Below, in pieces: positions 22,501-35,978 of a stretch of 64,000 bases of DNA. Within the stretch, counting starts at the first letter, position 1. Every line of letters starts with the position of its first letter. The notes beneath the pieces were generated by a model. That model did not search any database and was not told the origin of the DNA. It was given only the letters and a program-made list of their open reading frames with translations. This stretch comes from Henricia sp. BOLD:AAB3569. Its lineage: Eukaryota; Echinodermata; Asteroidea; Spinulosida; Echinasteridae. Where the stretch lies: NCBI GenBank assembly GCA_037783545.1, contig JBBELK010000440.1, positions 62,001-126,000 on the forward strand. Reading direction: 5' to 3'. The position numbers were made by a program, and so were the translations under genes.

Positions 22501-23380
22501 CCGGCGAAAGTCTGTCAATTTTTTTATGACAAGTGCGCAATATAGAGAGTTTAGGGCATGCAAAATTTGAAGTTCGTCGGAACATTTTTCGACCTCCAAA
22601 TTTGCCGACGTTTGGACCACACTTTGACCAAATTGCCGAGCCAAACTGCGGTGCGTTAACAACTCAGGAGTACCCCAAAGAGGTGTGTACAGACAGCCAC
22701 GGTTTGCGTGAGAGCAGTCAGGAAGCCTCAACCCAGTTTTTTCTAAACTTTGAAATTTCTCTGCCATTTCCCGGCGAAAGTCTGTCAATTTTTTATGACA
22801 AGTGCGCAATATAGAGAGTTTAGGGCATGCAAAATTTGAAGTTCGTCGGAACATTTTTCGACCTCCAAATTTGCCGACGTTTGGACCACACTTTGACCAA
22901 ATTGCCGAGCCAAACTGCGGTGCGTTAACGACAGTCCGAATGACTGAGCATGCGCACAACTCAGGAGTACCCCAAAGAGGTGTGTACAGACAGCCACGGT
23001 TTGCGTGAGAGCAGTCAGGAAGCCTCAACCCAGTTTTTTCTAAACTTTGAAATTTCTCTGCCATTTCCCGGCGAAAGTCTGTCAATTTTTTATGACAAGT
23101 GCGCAATATAGAGAGTTTAGGGCATGTAAAATTTGAAGTTCGTCGGAACATTTTTCGACCTCCAAATTTGCCGACGTTTGGACCACACTTTGACCAAATT
23201 GCCGAGCCAAACTGCGGTGCGTTAACGACAGTCCGAATGACTGAGCATGCGCACAACTCAGGAGTACCCCAAAGAGGTGTGTACAGACAGCCACGGTTTG
23301 CGTGAGAGCAGTCAGGAAGCCTCAACCCAGTTTTTTTCTAAACTTTGAAATTTCTCTGCCATTTCCCGGCGAAAGTCTGT
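19596..23380. repeat. 5,541-bp-offset block duplication, copy A (3.8 kb)
   Basis: Matches 25137-28921. Shared rare variants are GACCTCTAAATTTG near 19675/25216, T-run-of-seven junctions, GGCATGTAAAATTT in several monomers, CTTTTAAATTTCTC near 20720/26261, CTTTAAAATTTCTC near 22183/27724, and 28-bp-deletion monomers in the same order. One clear difference is TATGACAAGTG near 20173 against TATGAGAAGTG near 25714. Confidence 0.85.
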
Positions 23381-25136
23381 CAATTTTTTATGACAAGTGC
23401 GCAATATAGAGAGTTTAGGGCATGCAAAATTTGAAGTTCGTCGGAACATTTTTCGACCTCCAAATTTGCCGATGTTTGGACCACACTTTGACCAAATTGC
23501 CGAGCCAAACTGCGGTGCGTTAACGACAGTCCGAATGACTGAGCATGCGCACAACTCAGGAGTACCCCAAAGAGGTGTGTACAGACAGCCACGGTTTGCG
23601 TGAGAGCAGTCAGGAAGCCTCAACCCAGTTTTTTCTAAACTTTGAAATTTCTCTGCCATTTCCCGGCGAAAGTCTGTCAATTTTTTTATGACAAGTGCGC
23701 AATATAGAGAGTTTAGGGCATGCAAAATTTGAAGTTCGTCGGAACATTTTTCGACCTCGAAATTTGCCGACGTTTGGACCACACTTTGACCAAATTGCCG
23801 AGCCAAACTGCGGTGCGTTAACAACTCAGGAGTACCCCAAAGAGGTGTGTACAGACAGCCACGGTTTGCGTGAGAGCAGTCAGGAAGCCTCAACCCAGTT
23901 TTTTCTAAACTTTGAAATTTCTCTGCCATTTCCCGGCGAAAGTCTGTCAATTTTTTTATGACAAGTGCGCAATATAGAGAGTTTAGGGCATGCAAAATTT
24001 GAAGTTCGTCGGAACATTTTTCGACCTCCAAATTTGCCGACGTTTGGACCACACTTTGACCAAATTGCCGAGCCAAACTGCGGTGCGTTAACGACAGTCC
24101 GAATGACTGAGCATGCGCACAACTCAGGAGTACCCCAAAGAGGTGTGTACAGACAGCCACGGTTTGCGTGAGAGCAGTCAGGAAGCCTCAACCCAGTTTT
24201 TTCTAAACTTTGAAATTTCTCTGCCATTTCCCGGCGAAAGTCTGTCAATTTTTTATGAGAAGTGCGCAATATAGAGAGTTTAGGGCATGCAAAATTTGAA
24301 GTTCGTCGGAACATTTTTCGACCTCCAAATTTGCCGACGTTTGGACCACACTTTGACCAAATTGCCGAGCCAAACTGCGGTGCGTTAACGACAGTCCGAA
24401 TGACTGAGCATGCGCACAACTCAGGAGTACCCCAAAGAGGTGTGTACAGACAGCCACGGTTTGCGTGAGAGCAGTCAGGAAGCCTCAACCCAGTTTTTTC
24501 TAAACTTTGAAATTTCTCTGCCATTTCCCGGCGAAAGTCTGTCATTTTTTTATGACAAGTGCGCAATATAGAGAGTTTAGGGCATGCAAAATTTGAAGTT
24601 CGTCGGAACATTTTTCGACCTCCAAATTTGCCGACGTTTGGACCACACTTTGACCAAATTGCCGAGCCAAACTGCGGTGCGTTAACGACAGTCCGAATGA
24701 CTGAGCATGCGCACAACTCAGGAGTACCCCAAAGAGGTGTGTACAGACAGCCACGGTTTGCGTGAGAGCAGTCAGGAAGCCTCAACCCAGTTTTTTCTAA
24801 ACTTTGAAATTTCTCTGCCATTTCCCGGCGAAAGTCTGTCAATTTTTTATGACAAGTGCGCAATATAGAGAGTTTAGGGCATGCAAAATTTGAAGTTCGT
24901 CGGAACATTTTTCGACCTCCAAATTTGCCGACGTTTGGACCACACTTTGACCAAATTGCCGAGCCAAACTGCGGTGCGTTAACGACAGTCCGAATGACTG
25001 AGCATGCGCACAACTCAGGAGTACCCCAAAGAGGTGTGTACAGACAGCCACGGTTTGCGTGAGAGCAGTCAGGAAGCCTCAACCCAGTTTTTTTCTAAAC
25101 TTTGAAATTTCTCTGCCATTTCCCGGCGAAAGTCTG

Positions 25137-28100
25137 TCAATTTTTTATGACAAGTGCGCAATATAGAGAGTTTAGGGCATGCAAAATTTGAAGTTCGTCG
25201 GAACATTTTTCGACCTCTAAATTTGCCGACGTTTGGACCACACTTTGACCAAATTGCCGAGCCAAACTGCGGTGCGTTAACGACAGTCCGAATGACTGAG
25301 CATGCGCACAACTCAGGAGTACCCCAAAGAGGTGTGTACAGACAGCCACGGTTTGCGTGAGAGCAGTCAGGAAGCCTCAACCCAGTTTTTTCTAAACTTT
25401 GAAATTTCTCTGCCATTTCCCGGCGAAAGTCTGTCAATTTTTTTATGACAAGTGCGCAATATAGAGAGTTTAGGGCATGCAAAATTTGAAGTTCGTCGGA
25501 ACATTTTTCGACCTCCAAATTTGCCGACGTTTGGACCACACTTTGACCAAATTGCCGAGCCAAACTGCGGTGCGTTAACAACTCAGGAGTACCCCAAAGA
25601 GGTGTGTACAGACAGCCACGGTTTGCGTGAGAGCAGTCAGGAAGCCTCAACCCAGTTTTTTCTAAACTTTGAAATTTCTCTGCCATTTCCCGGCGAAAGT
25701 CTGTCAATTTTTTATGAGAAGTGCGCAATATAGAGAGTTTAGGGCATGCAAAATTTGAAGTTCGTCGGAACATTTTTCGACCTCCAAATTTGCCGACGTT
25801 TGGACCACACTTTGACCAAATTGCCGAGCCAAACTGCGGTGCGTTAACGACAGTCCGAATGACTGAGCATGCGCACAACTCAGGAGTACCCCAAAGAGGT
25901 GTGTACAGACAGCCACGGTTTGCGTGAGAGCAGTCAGGAAGCCTCAACCCAGTTTTTTCTAAACTTTGAAATTTCTCTGCCATTTCCCGGCGAAAGTCTG
26001 TCAATTTTTTATGACAAGTGCGCAATATAGAGAGTTTAGGGCATGTAAAATTTGAAGTTCGTCGGAACATTTTTCGACCTCCAAATTTGCCGACGTTTGG
26101 ACCACACTTTGACCAAATTGCCGAGCCAAACTGCGGTGCGTTAACGACAGTCCGAATGACTGAGCATGCGCACAACTCAGGAGTACCCCAAAGAGGTGTG
26201 TACAGACAGCCACGGTTTGCGTGAGAGCAGTCAGGAAGCCTCAACCCAGTTTTGTCTAAACTTTTAAATTTCTCTGCCATTTCCCGGCGAAAGTCTGTCA
26301 ATTTTTTATGACAAGTGCGCAATATAGAGAGTTTAGGGCATGTAAAATTTGAAGTTCGTCGGAACATTTTTCGACCTCCAAATTTGCCGACGTTTGGACC
26401 ACACTTTGACCAAATTGCCGAGCCAAACTGCGGTGCGTTAACGACAGTCCGAATGACTGAGCATGCGCACAACTCAGGAGTACCCCAAAGAGGTGTGTAC
26501 AGACAGCCACGGTTTGCGTGAGAGCAGTCAGGAAGCCTCAACCCAGTTTTTTTCTAAACTTTGAAATTTCTCTGCCATTTCCCGGCGAAAGTCTGTCAAT
26601 TTTTTATGACAAGTGCGCAATATAGAGAGTTTAGGGCATGCAAAATTTGAAGTTCGTCGGAACATTTTTCGACCTCCAAATTTGCCGACGTTTGGACCAC
26701 ACTTTGACCAAATTGCCGAGCCAAACTGCGGTGCGTTAACGACAGTCCGAATGACTGAGCATGCGCACAACTCAGGAGTACCCCAAAGAGGTGTGTACAG
26801 ACAGCCACGGTTTGCGTGAGAGCAGTCAGGAAGCCTCAACCCAGTTTTTTCTAAACTTTGAAATTTCTCTGCCATTTCCCGGCGAAAGTCTGTCAATTTT
26901 TTTATGACAAGTGCGCAATATAGAGAGTTTAGGGCATGCAAAATTTGAAGTTCGTCGGAACATTTTTCGACCTCCAAATTTGCCGACGTTTGGACCACAC
27001 TTTGACCAAATTGCCGAGCCAAACTGCGGTGCGTTAACAACTCAGGAGTACCCCAAAGAGGTGTGTACAGACAGCCACGGTTTGCGTGAGAGCAGTCAGG
27101 AAGCCTCAACCCAGTTTTTTCTAAACTTTGAAATTTCTCTGCCATTTCCCGGCGAAAGTCTGTCAATTTTTTATGACAAGTGCGCAATATAGAGAGTTTA
27201 GGGCATGTAAAATTTGAAGTTCGTCGGAACATTTTTCGACCTCCAAATTTGCCGACGTTTGGACCACACTTTGACCAAATTGCCGAGCCAAACTGCGGTG
27301 CGTTAACGACAGTCCGAATGACTGAGCATGCGCACAACTCAGGAGTACCCCAAAGAGGTGTGTACAGACAGCCACGGTTTGCGTGAGAGCAGTCAGGAAG
27401 CCTCAACCCAGTTTTTTTCTAAACTTTGAAATTTCTCTGCCATTTCCCGGCGAAAGTCTGTCAATTTTTTATGACAAGTGCGCAATATAGAGAGTTTAGG
27501 GCATGTAAAATTTGAAGTTCGTCGGAACATTTTTCGACCTCCAAATTTGCCGACGTTTGGACCACACTTTGACCAAATTGCCGAGCCAAACTGCGGTGCG
27601 TTAACGACAGTCCGAATGACTGAGCATGCGCACAACTCAGGAGTACCCCAAAGAGGTGTGTACAGACAGCCACGGTTTGCGTGAGAGCAGTCAGGAAGCC
27701 TCAACCCAGTTTTTTTCTAAACTTTAAAATTTCTCTGCCATTTCCCGGCGAAAGTCTGTCAATTTTTTATGACAAGTGCGCAATATAGAGAGTTTAGGGC
27801 ATGCAAAATTTGAAGTTCGTCGGAACATTTTTCGACCTCCAAATTTGCCGACGTTTGGACCACACTTTGACCAAATTGCCGAGCCAAACTGCGGTGCGTT
27901 AACGACAGTCCGAATGACTGAGCATGCGCACAACTCAGGAGTACCCCAAAGAGGTGTGTACAGACAGCCACGGTTTGCGTGAGAGCAGTCAGGAAGCCTC
28001 AACCCAGTTTTTTCTAAACTTTGAAATTTCTCTGCCATTTCCCGGCGAAAGTCTGTCAATTTTTTTATGACAAGTGCGCAATATAGAGAGTTTAGGGCAT

Positions 28101-28921
28101 GCAAAATTTGAAGTTCGTCGGAACATTTTTCGACCTCCAAATTTGCCGACGTTTGGACCACACTTTGACCAAATTGCCGAGCCAAACTGCGGTGCGTTAA
28201 CAACTCAGGAGTACCCCAAAGAGGTGTGTACAGACAGCCACGGTTTGCGTGAGAGCAGTCAGGAAGCCTCAACCCAGTTTTTTCTAAACTTTGAAATTTC
28301 TCTGCCATTTCCCGGCGAAAGTCTGTCAATTTTTTATGACAAGTGCGCAATATAGAGAGTTTAGGGCATGCAAAATTTGAAGTTCGTCGGAACATTTTTC
28401 GACCTCCAAATTTGCCGACGTTTGGACCACACTTTGACCAAATTGCCGAGCCAAACTGCGGTGCGTTAACGACAGTCCGAATGACTGAGCATGCGCACAA
28501 CTCAGGAGTACCCCAAAGAGGTGTGTACAGACAGCCACGGTTTGCGTGAGAGCAGTCAGGAAGCCTCAACCCAGTTTTTTCTAAACTTTGAAATTTCTCT
28601 GCCATTTCCCGGCGAAAGTCTGTCAATTTTTTATGACAAGTGCGCAATATAGAGAGTTTAGGGCATGTAAAATTTGAAGTTCGTCGGAACATTTTTCGAC
28701 CTCCAAATTTGCCGACGTTTGGACCACACTTTGACCAAATTGCCGAGCCAAACTGCGGTGCGTTAACGACAGTCCGAATGACTGAGCATGCGCACAACTC
28801 AGGAGTACCCCAAAGAGGTGTGTACAGACAGCCACGGTTTGCGTGAGAGCAGTCAGGAAGCCTCAACCCAGTTTTTTTCTAAACTTTGAAATTTCTCTGC
28901 CATTTCCCGGCGAAAGTCTGT
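25137..28921. repeat. 5,541-bp-offset block duplication, copy B (3.8 kb)
   Basis: Second copy of the 19596-23380 block. The copies stop matching at about 28.92 kb, where copy B continues with TATGAGAAGTG and ACCCGAAAGAG monomers. Its TATGAGAAGTG monomer near 25714 is shared with neighbours at 24245 and 29785 but not with copy A, which suggests local conversion after the duplication. Confidence 0.85.
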
Positions 28922-29516
28922 CAATTTTTTATGAGAAGTGCGCAATATAGAGAGTTTAGGGCATGCAAAATTTGAAGTTCGTCGGAACATTTTTCGACCT
29001 CCAAATTTGCCGACGTTTGGACCACACTTTGACCAAATTGCCGAGCCAAACTGCGGTGCGTTAACGACAGTCCGAATGACTGAGCATGCGCACAACTCAG
29101 GAGTACCCGAAAGAGGTGTGTACAGACAGCCACGGTTTGCGTGAGAGCAGTCAGGAAGCCTCAACCCAGTTTTTTCTAAACTTTGAAATTTCTCTGCCAT
29201 TTCCCGGCGAAAGTCTGTCAATTTTTTATGACAAGTGCGCAATATAGAGAGTTTAGGGCATGCAAAATTTGAAGTTCGTCGGAACATTTTTCGACCTCCA
29301 AATTTGCCGACGTTTGGACCACACTTTGACCAAATTGCCGAGCCAAACTGCGGTGCGTTAACGACAGTCCGAATGACTGAGCATGCGCACAACTCAGGAG
29401 TACCCCAAAGAGGTGTGTACAGACAGCCACGGTTTGCGTGAGAGCAGTCAGGAAGCCTCAACCCAGTTTTTTCTAAACTTTGAAATTTCTCTGCCATTTC
29501 CCGGCGAAAGTCTGTC

Positions 29517-30621
29517 AATTTTTTTATGACAAGTGCGCAATATAGAGAGTTTAGGGCATGCAAAATTTGAAGTTCGTCGGAACATTTTTCGACCTCCAAA
29601 TTTGCCGACGTTTGGACCACACTTTGACCAAATTGCCGAGCCAAACTGCGGTGCGTTAACAACTCAGGAGTACCCCAAAGAGGTGTGTACAGACAGCCAC
29701 GGTTTGCGTGAGAGCAGTCAGGAAGCCTCAACCCAGTTTTTTCTAAACTTTGAAATTTCTCTGCCATTTCCCGGCGAAAGTCTGTCAATTTTTTATGAGA
29801 AGTGCGCAATATAGAGAGTTTAGGGCATGCAAAATTTGAAGTTCGTCGGAACATTTTTCGACCTCCAAATTTGCCGACGTTTGGACCACACTTTGACCAA
29901 ATTGCCGAGCCAAACTGCGGTGCGTTAACGACAGTCCGAATGACTGAGCATGCGCACAACTCAGGAGTACCCCAAAGAGGTGTGTACAGACAGCCACGGT
30001 TTGCGTGAGAGCAGTCAGGAAGCCTCAACCCAGTTTTTTCTAAACTTTGAAATTTCTCTGCCATTTCCCGGCGAAAGTCTGTCAATTTTTTATGACAAGT
30101 GCGCAATATAGAGAGTTTAGGGCATGTAAAATTTGAAGTTCGTCGGAACATTTTTCGACCTCCAAATTTGCCGACGTTTGGACCACACTTTGACCAAATT
30201 GCCGAGCCAAACTGCGGTGCGTTAACGACAGTCCGAATGACTGAGCATGCGCACAACTCAGGAGTACCCCAAAGAGGTGTGTACAGACAGCCACGGTTTG
30301 CGTGAGAGCAGTCAGGAAGCCTCAACCCAGTTTTGTCTAAACTTTTAAATTTCTCTGCCATTTCCCGGCGAAAGTCTGTCAATTTTTTATGACAAGTGCG
30401 CAATATAGAGAGTTTAGGGCATGTAAAATTTGAAGTTCGTCGGAACATTTTTCGACCTCCAAATTTGCCGACGATTGGACCACACTTTGACCAAATTGCC
30501 GAGCCAAACTGCGGTGCGTTAACGACAGTCCGAATGACTGAGCATGCGCACAACTCAGGAGTACCCCAAAGAGGTGTGTACAGACAGCCACGGTTTGCGT
30601 GAGAGCAGTCAGGAAGCCTCA
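29517..30621. repeat. 4,081-bp-offset partial repeat of the same block
   Basis: Four monomers that repeat 25436-26540: a 28-bp-deletion monomer, then TATGAGAAGTG, then GGCATGTAAAA with CTTTTAAATTTC, then another GGCATGTAAAA. The last carries a private CCGACGATTGG near 30474. It is a third, partial member of the 5.5-kb family. Confidence 0.78.
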
Positions 30622-30676
30622 ACCCAGTTTTTTTCTAAACTTTGAAATTTCTCTGCCATTTCCCGGCGAAAGTCTG

Positions 30677-31412
30677 TCAATTTTTTATGACAAGTGCGCA
30701 ATATAGAGAGTTTAGGGCATGCAAAATTTGAAGTTCGTCGGAACATTTTTCGACCTCCAAATTTGCCGACGTTTGGACCACACTTTGACCAAATTGCCGA
30801 GCCAAACTGCGGTGCGTTAACGACAGTCCGAATGACTGAGCATGCGCACAACTCAGGAGTACCCCAAAGAGGTGTGTACAGACAGCCACGGTTTGCGTGA
30901 GAGCAGTCAGGAAGCCTCAACCCAGTTTTTTCTAAACTTTGAAATTTCTCTGCCATTTCCCGGCGAAAGTCTGTCAATTTTTTTATGACAAGTGCGCAAT
31001 ATAGAGAGTTTAGGGCATGCAAAATTTGAAGTTCGTCGGAAAATTTTTCGACCTCCAAATTTGCCGACGTTTGGACCACACTTTGACCAAATTGCCGAGC
31101 CAAACTGCGGTGCGTTAACGACAGTCCGAATGACTGAGCATGCGCACAACTCAGGAGTACCCCAAAGAGGTGTGTACAGACAGCCACGGTTTGCGTGAGA
31201 GCAGTCAGGAAGCCTCAACCCAGTTTTTTTCTAAACTTTGAAATTTCTCTGCCATTTCCCGGCGAAAGTCTGTCAATTTTTTATGACAAGTGCGCAATAT
31301 AGAGAGTTTAGGGCATGCAAAATTTGAAGTTCGTCGGAACATTTTTCGACCTCCAAATTTGCCGACGTTTGGACCACACTTTGACCAAATTGCCGAGCCA
31401 AACTGCGGTGCG
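30677..31412. repeat. 4,112-bp-offset block, copy A
   Basis: Two to three monomers including one with a T-run of seven before ATGAC and GTCGGAAAATTT near 31035. The pattern recurs at 34789-35524, and monomer lengths agree across the block. Confidence 0.68.
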
Positions 31413-32460
31413 TTAACGACAGTCCGAATGACTGAGCATGCGCACAACTCAGGAGTACCCCAAAGAGGTGTGTACAGACAGCCACGGTTTGCGTGAGAGC
31501 AGTCAGGAAGCCTCAACCCAGTTTTTTCTAAACTTTGAAATTTCTCTGCCATTTCCCGGCGAAAGTCTGTCAATTTTTTATGAGAAGTGCGCAATATAGA
31601 GAGTTTAGGGCATGCAAAATTTGAAGTTCGTCGGAACATTTTTCGACCTCCAAATTTGCCGACGTTTGGACCACACTTTGACCAAATTGCCGAGCCAAAC
31701 TGCGGTGCGTTAACGACAGTCCGAATGACTGAGCATGCGCACAACTCAGGAGTACCCCAAAGAGGTGTGTACAGACAGCCACGGTTTGCGTGAGAGCAGT
31801 CAGGAAGCCTCAACCCAGTTTTTTCTAAACTTTGAAATTTCTCTGCCATTTCCCGGCGAAAGTCTGTCAATTTTTTATGACAAGTGCGCAATATAGAGAG
31901 TTTAGGGCATGCAAAATTTGAAGTTCGTCGGAAAATTTTTCGACCTCCAAATTTGCCGACATTTGGACCACACTTTGACCAAATTGCCGAGCCAAACTGC
32001 GGTGCGTTAACGACAGTCCGAATGACTGAGCATGCGCACAACTCAGGAGTACCCCAAAGAGGTGTGTACAGACAGCCACGGTTTGCGTGAGAGCAGTCAG
32101 GAAGCCTCAACCCAGTTTTGTCTAAACTTTGAAATTTCTCTGCCATTTCCCGGCGAAAGTCTGTCAATTTTTTATGACAAGTGCGCAATATAGAGAGTTT
32201 AGGGCATGCAAAATTTGAAGTTCGTCGGAACATTTTTCGACCTCCAAATTTGCCGACGTTTGGACCACACTTTGACCAAATTGCCGAGCCAAACTGCGGT
32301 GCGTTAACGACAGTCCGAATGACTGAGCATGCGCACAACTCAGGAGTACCCCAAAGAGGTGTGTACAGACAGCCACGGTTTGCGTAAGAGCAGTCAGGAA
32401 GCCTCAACCCAGTTTTTTCTAAACTTTGAAATTTCTCTGCCATTTCCCGGCGAAAGTCTG

Positions 32461-33798
32461 TCAATTTTTTATGACAAGTGCGCAATATAGAGAGTTTAGG
32501 GCATGCAAAATTTGAAGTTCGTCGGAACATTTTTCGACCTCCAAATTTGCCGACGTTTGGACCACACTTTGACCAAATTGCAGAGCCAAACTGCGGTGCG
32601 TTAACGACAGTCCGAATGACTGAGCATGCGCACAACTCAGGAGTACCCCAAAGAGGTGTGTACAGTCAGGAAGCCTCAACCCATTTTTTTCTAAACTTTG
32701 AAATTTCTCTGCCATTTCCCGGCGAAAGTCTGTCAATTTTTTATGACAAGTGCGCAATATAGAGAGTTTAGGGCATGCAAAATTTGAAGTTCGTCGGAAC
32801 ATTTTTCGACCTCCAAATTTGCCGACGTTTGGACCACACTTTGACCAAATTGCCGAGCCAAACTGCGGTGCGTTAACGACAGTCCGAATGACTGAGCATG
32901 CGCACAACTCAGGAGTACCCCAAAGAGGTGTGTACAGACAGCCACGGTTTGCGTGAGAGCAGTCAGGAAGCCTCAACCCAGTTTTTTCTAAACTTTGAAA
33001 TTTCTCTGCCATTTCCCGGCGAAAGTCTGTCAATTTTTTATGACAAGTGCGCAATATAGAGAGTTTAGGGCATGCAAAATTTGAAGTTCGTCGGAACATT
33101 TTTCGACCTCCAAATTTGCCGACGTTTGGACCACACTTTGACCAAATTGCCGAGCCACACTGCGGTGCGTTAACGACAGTCCGAATGACTGAGCATGCGC
33201 ACAACTCAGGAGTACCCCAAAGAGGTGTGTACAGACAGCCACGGTTTGCGTGAGAGCAGTCAGGAAGCCTCAACCCAGTTTTGTCTAAACTTTGAAATTT
33301 CTCTGCCATTTCCCGGCGAAAGTCTGTCAATTTTTTATGACAAGTGCGCAATATAGAGAGTTTAGGGCATGCAAAATTTGAAGTTCGTCGGAACATTTTT
33401 CGACCTCCAAATTTGCCGACGTTTGGACCACACTTTGACCAAATTGCCGAGCCAAACTGCGGTGCGTTAACGACAGTCCGAATGACTGAGCATGCGCACA
33501 ACTCAGGAGTACCCCAAAGAGGTGTGTACAGACAGCCACGGTTTGCGTGAGAGCAGTCAGGAAGCCTCAACCCAGTTTTGTCTAAACTTTGAAATTTCTC
33601 TGCCATTTCCCGGCGAAAGTCTGTCAATTTTTTATGACAAGTGCGCAATATAGAGAGTTTAGGGCATGCAAAATTTGAAGTTCGTCGGAACATTTTTCGA
33701 CCTCCAAATTTGCCGACGTTTGGACCACACTTTGACCAAATTGCCGAGCCAAACTGCGGTGCGTTAACGACAGTCCGAATGACTGAGCATGCGCACAA
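32461..33798. repeat. 1.34-kb higher-order block, copy 1 of 3
   Basis: Block with ATTGCAGAGCC near 32578, a 25-bp-deletion monomer, GCCACACTGCGG near 33157, two GTTTTGTCTAAAC tracts, and the start of a second 25-bp-deletion monomer. It recurs at +3,518 and at +5,635 bp with the same internal lengths. Confidence 0.87.
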
Positions 33799-33829
33799 CT
33801 CAGGAGTACCCCAAAGAGGTGTGTACAGT

Positions 33830-34730
33830 CAGGAAGCCTCAACCCAGTTTTTTCTAAACTTTGAAATTTCTCTGCCATTTCCCGGCGAAAGTCTGTCAAT
33901 TTTTTTATGACAAGTGCGCAATATAGAGAGTTTAGGGCATGCAAAATTTGAAGTTCGTCGGAACATTTTTCGACCTCCAAATTTGCCGACGTTTGGACCA
34001 CACTTTGACCAAATTGCCGAGCCAAACTGCGGTGCGTTAACGACAGTCCGAATGACTGAGCATGCGCACAACTCAGGAGTACCCCAAAGAGGTGTGTACA
34101 GACAGCCACGGTTTGCGTGAGAGCAGTCAGGAAGCCTCAACCCAGTTTTTTCTAAACCTTGAAATTTCTCTGCCATTTCCCGGCGAAAGTCTGTCAATTT
34201 TTTATGACAAGTGCGCAATATAGAGAGTTTAGGGCATGCAAAATTTGAAGTTCGTCGGAACATTTTTCGACCTCCAAATTTGCCGACGTTTGGACCACAC
34301 TTTGACCAAATTGCCGAGCCAAACTGCGGTGCGTTAACGACAGTCCGAATGACTGAGCATGCGCACAACTCAGGAGTACCCCAAAGAGGTGTGTACAGAC
34401 AGCCACGGTTTGCGTGAGAGCAGTCAGGAAGCCTCAACCCAGTTTTTTCTAAACTTTGAAATTTCTCTGCCATTTCCCGGCGAAAGTCTGTCAATTTTTT
34501 ATGACAAGTGCGCAATATAGAGAGTATAGGGCATGCTAAATTTGAAGTTCGTCGGAACATTTTTCGACCTCCAAATTTGCCGACGTTTGGACCACACTTT
34601 GACCAAATTGCCGAGCCAAACTGCGGTGCGTTAACGACAGTCCGAATGACTGAGCATGCGCACAACTCAGGAGTACCCCAAAGAGGTGTGTACAGACAGC
34701 CACGGTTTGCGTGAGAGCAGTCAGGAAGCC
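33830..34730. repeat. 5,721-bp-offset block, copy A
   Basis: Three monomers, with TAAACCTTGAA near 34153 and the double variant GAGTATAGGGCATGCTAAATT near 34522. Both recur 5,721 bp downstream in the stretch next to the composite insert. Confidence 0.82.
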
Positions 34731-34788
34731 TCAACCCAGTTTTTTTCTAAACTTTGAAATTTCTCTGCCATTTCCCGGCGAAAGTCTG

Positions 34789-35524
34789 TCAATTTTTTAT
34801 GACAAGTGCGCAATATAGAGAGTTTAGGGCATGCAAAATTTGAAGTTCGTCGGAACATTTTTCGACCTCCAAATTTGCCGACGTTTGGACCACACTTTGA
34901 CCAAATTGCCGAGCCAAACTGCGGTGCGTTAACGACAGTCCGAATGACTGAGCATGCGCACAACTCAGGAGTACCCCAAAGAGGTGTGTACAGACAGCCA
35001 CGGTTTGCGTGAGAGCAGTCAGGAAGCCTCAACCCAGTTTTTTCTAAACTTTGAAATTTCTCTGCCATTTCCCGGCGAAAGTCTGTCAATTTTTTTATGA
35101 CAAGTGCGCAATATAGAGAGTTTAGGGCATGCAAAATTTGAAGTTCGTCGGAAAATTTTTCGACCTCCAAATTTGCCGACGTTTGGACCACACTTTGACC
35201 AAATTGCCGAGCCAAACTGCGGTGCGTTAACGACAGTCCGAATGACTGAGCATGCGCACAACTCAGGAGTACCCCAAAGAGGTGTGTACAGACAGCCACG
35301 GTTTGCGTGAGAGCAGTCAGGAAGCCTCAACCCAGTTTTTTCTAAACTTTGAAATTTCTCTGCCATTTCCCGGCGAAAGTCTGTCAATTTTTTTATGACA
35401 AGTGCGCAATATAGAGAGTTTAGGGCATGCAAAATTTGAAGTTCGTCGGAACATTTTTCGACCTCCAAATTTGCCGACGTTTGGACCACACTTTGACCAA
35501 ATTGCCGAGCCAAACTGCGGTGCG
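34789..35524. repeat. 4,112-bp-offset block, copy B
   Basis: Partner of 30677-31412, with GTCGGAAAATTT near 35147 and the same T-run of seven. The next monomer (35682-35905) instead matches 28921-29144 (TATGAGAAGTG plus ACCCGAAAGAG), so this stretch is a mosaic. Confidence 0.66.
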
Positions 35525-35978
35525 TTAACGACAGTCCGAATGACTGAGCATGCGCACAACTCAGGAGTACCCCAAAGAGGTGTGTACAGACAGCCACGGT
35601 TTGCGTGAGAGCAGTCAGGAAGCCTCAACCCAGTTTTTTCTAAACTTTGAAATTTCTCTGCCATTTCCCGGCGAAAGTCTGTCAATTTTTTATGAGAAGT
35701 GCGCAATATAGAGAGTTTAGGGCATGCAAAATTTGAAGTTCGTCGGAACATTTTTCGACCTCCAAATTTGCCGACGTTTGGACCACACTTTGACCAAATT
35801 GCCGAGCCAAACTGCGGTGCGTTAACGACAGTCCGAATGACTGAGCATGCGCACAACTCAGGAGTACCCGAAAGAGGTGTGTACAGACAGCCACGGTTTG
35901 CGTGAGAGCAGTCAGGAAGCCTCAACCCAGTTTTTTCTAAACTTTGAAATTTCTCTGCCATTTCCCGGCGAAAGTCTG

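Larger units (their letters stand above)
18435..29801. repeat. 28-bp-deletion monomer family (nine 269-bp monomers)
   Basis: Nine monomers lack the 28 bp that normally follow GTGCGTTAAC, so GTTAAC runs directly into AACTCAGGAG. Junctions lie after 18579, 20038, 21497, 22660, 23822, 25579, 27038, 28201 and 29660. AAC at both ends of the lost segment suggests microhomology. Spacings are 1,459, 1,459, 1,163, 1,162, 1,757, 1,459, 1,163 and 1,459 bp, so the deletion arose once and spread inside 4-, 5- and 6-monomer units. It occurs nowhere else in the window. Confidence 0.9.

Noticed and set aside
18435-29801. Nine independent 28-bp deletions
   Set aside because: The joints are identical to the base and recur at fixed spacings, so one deletion was copied.
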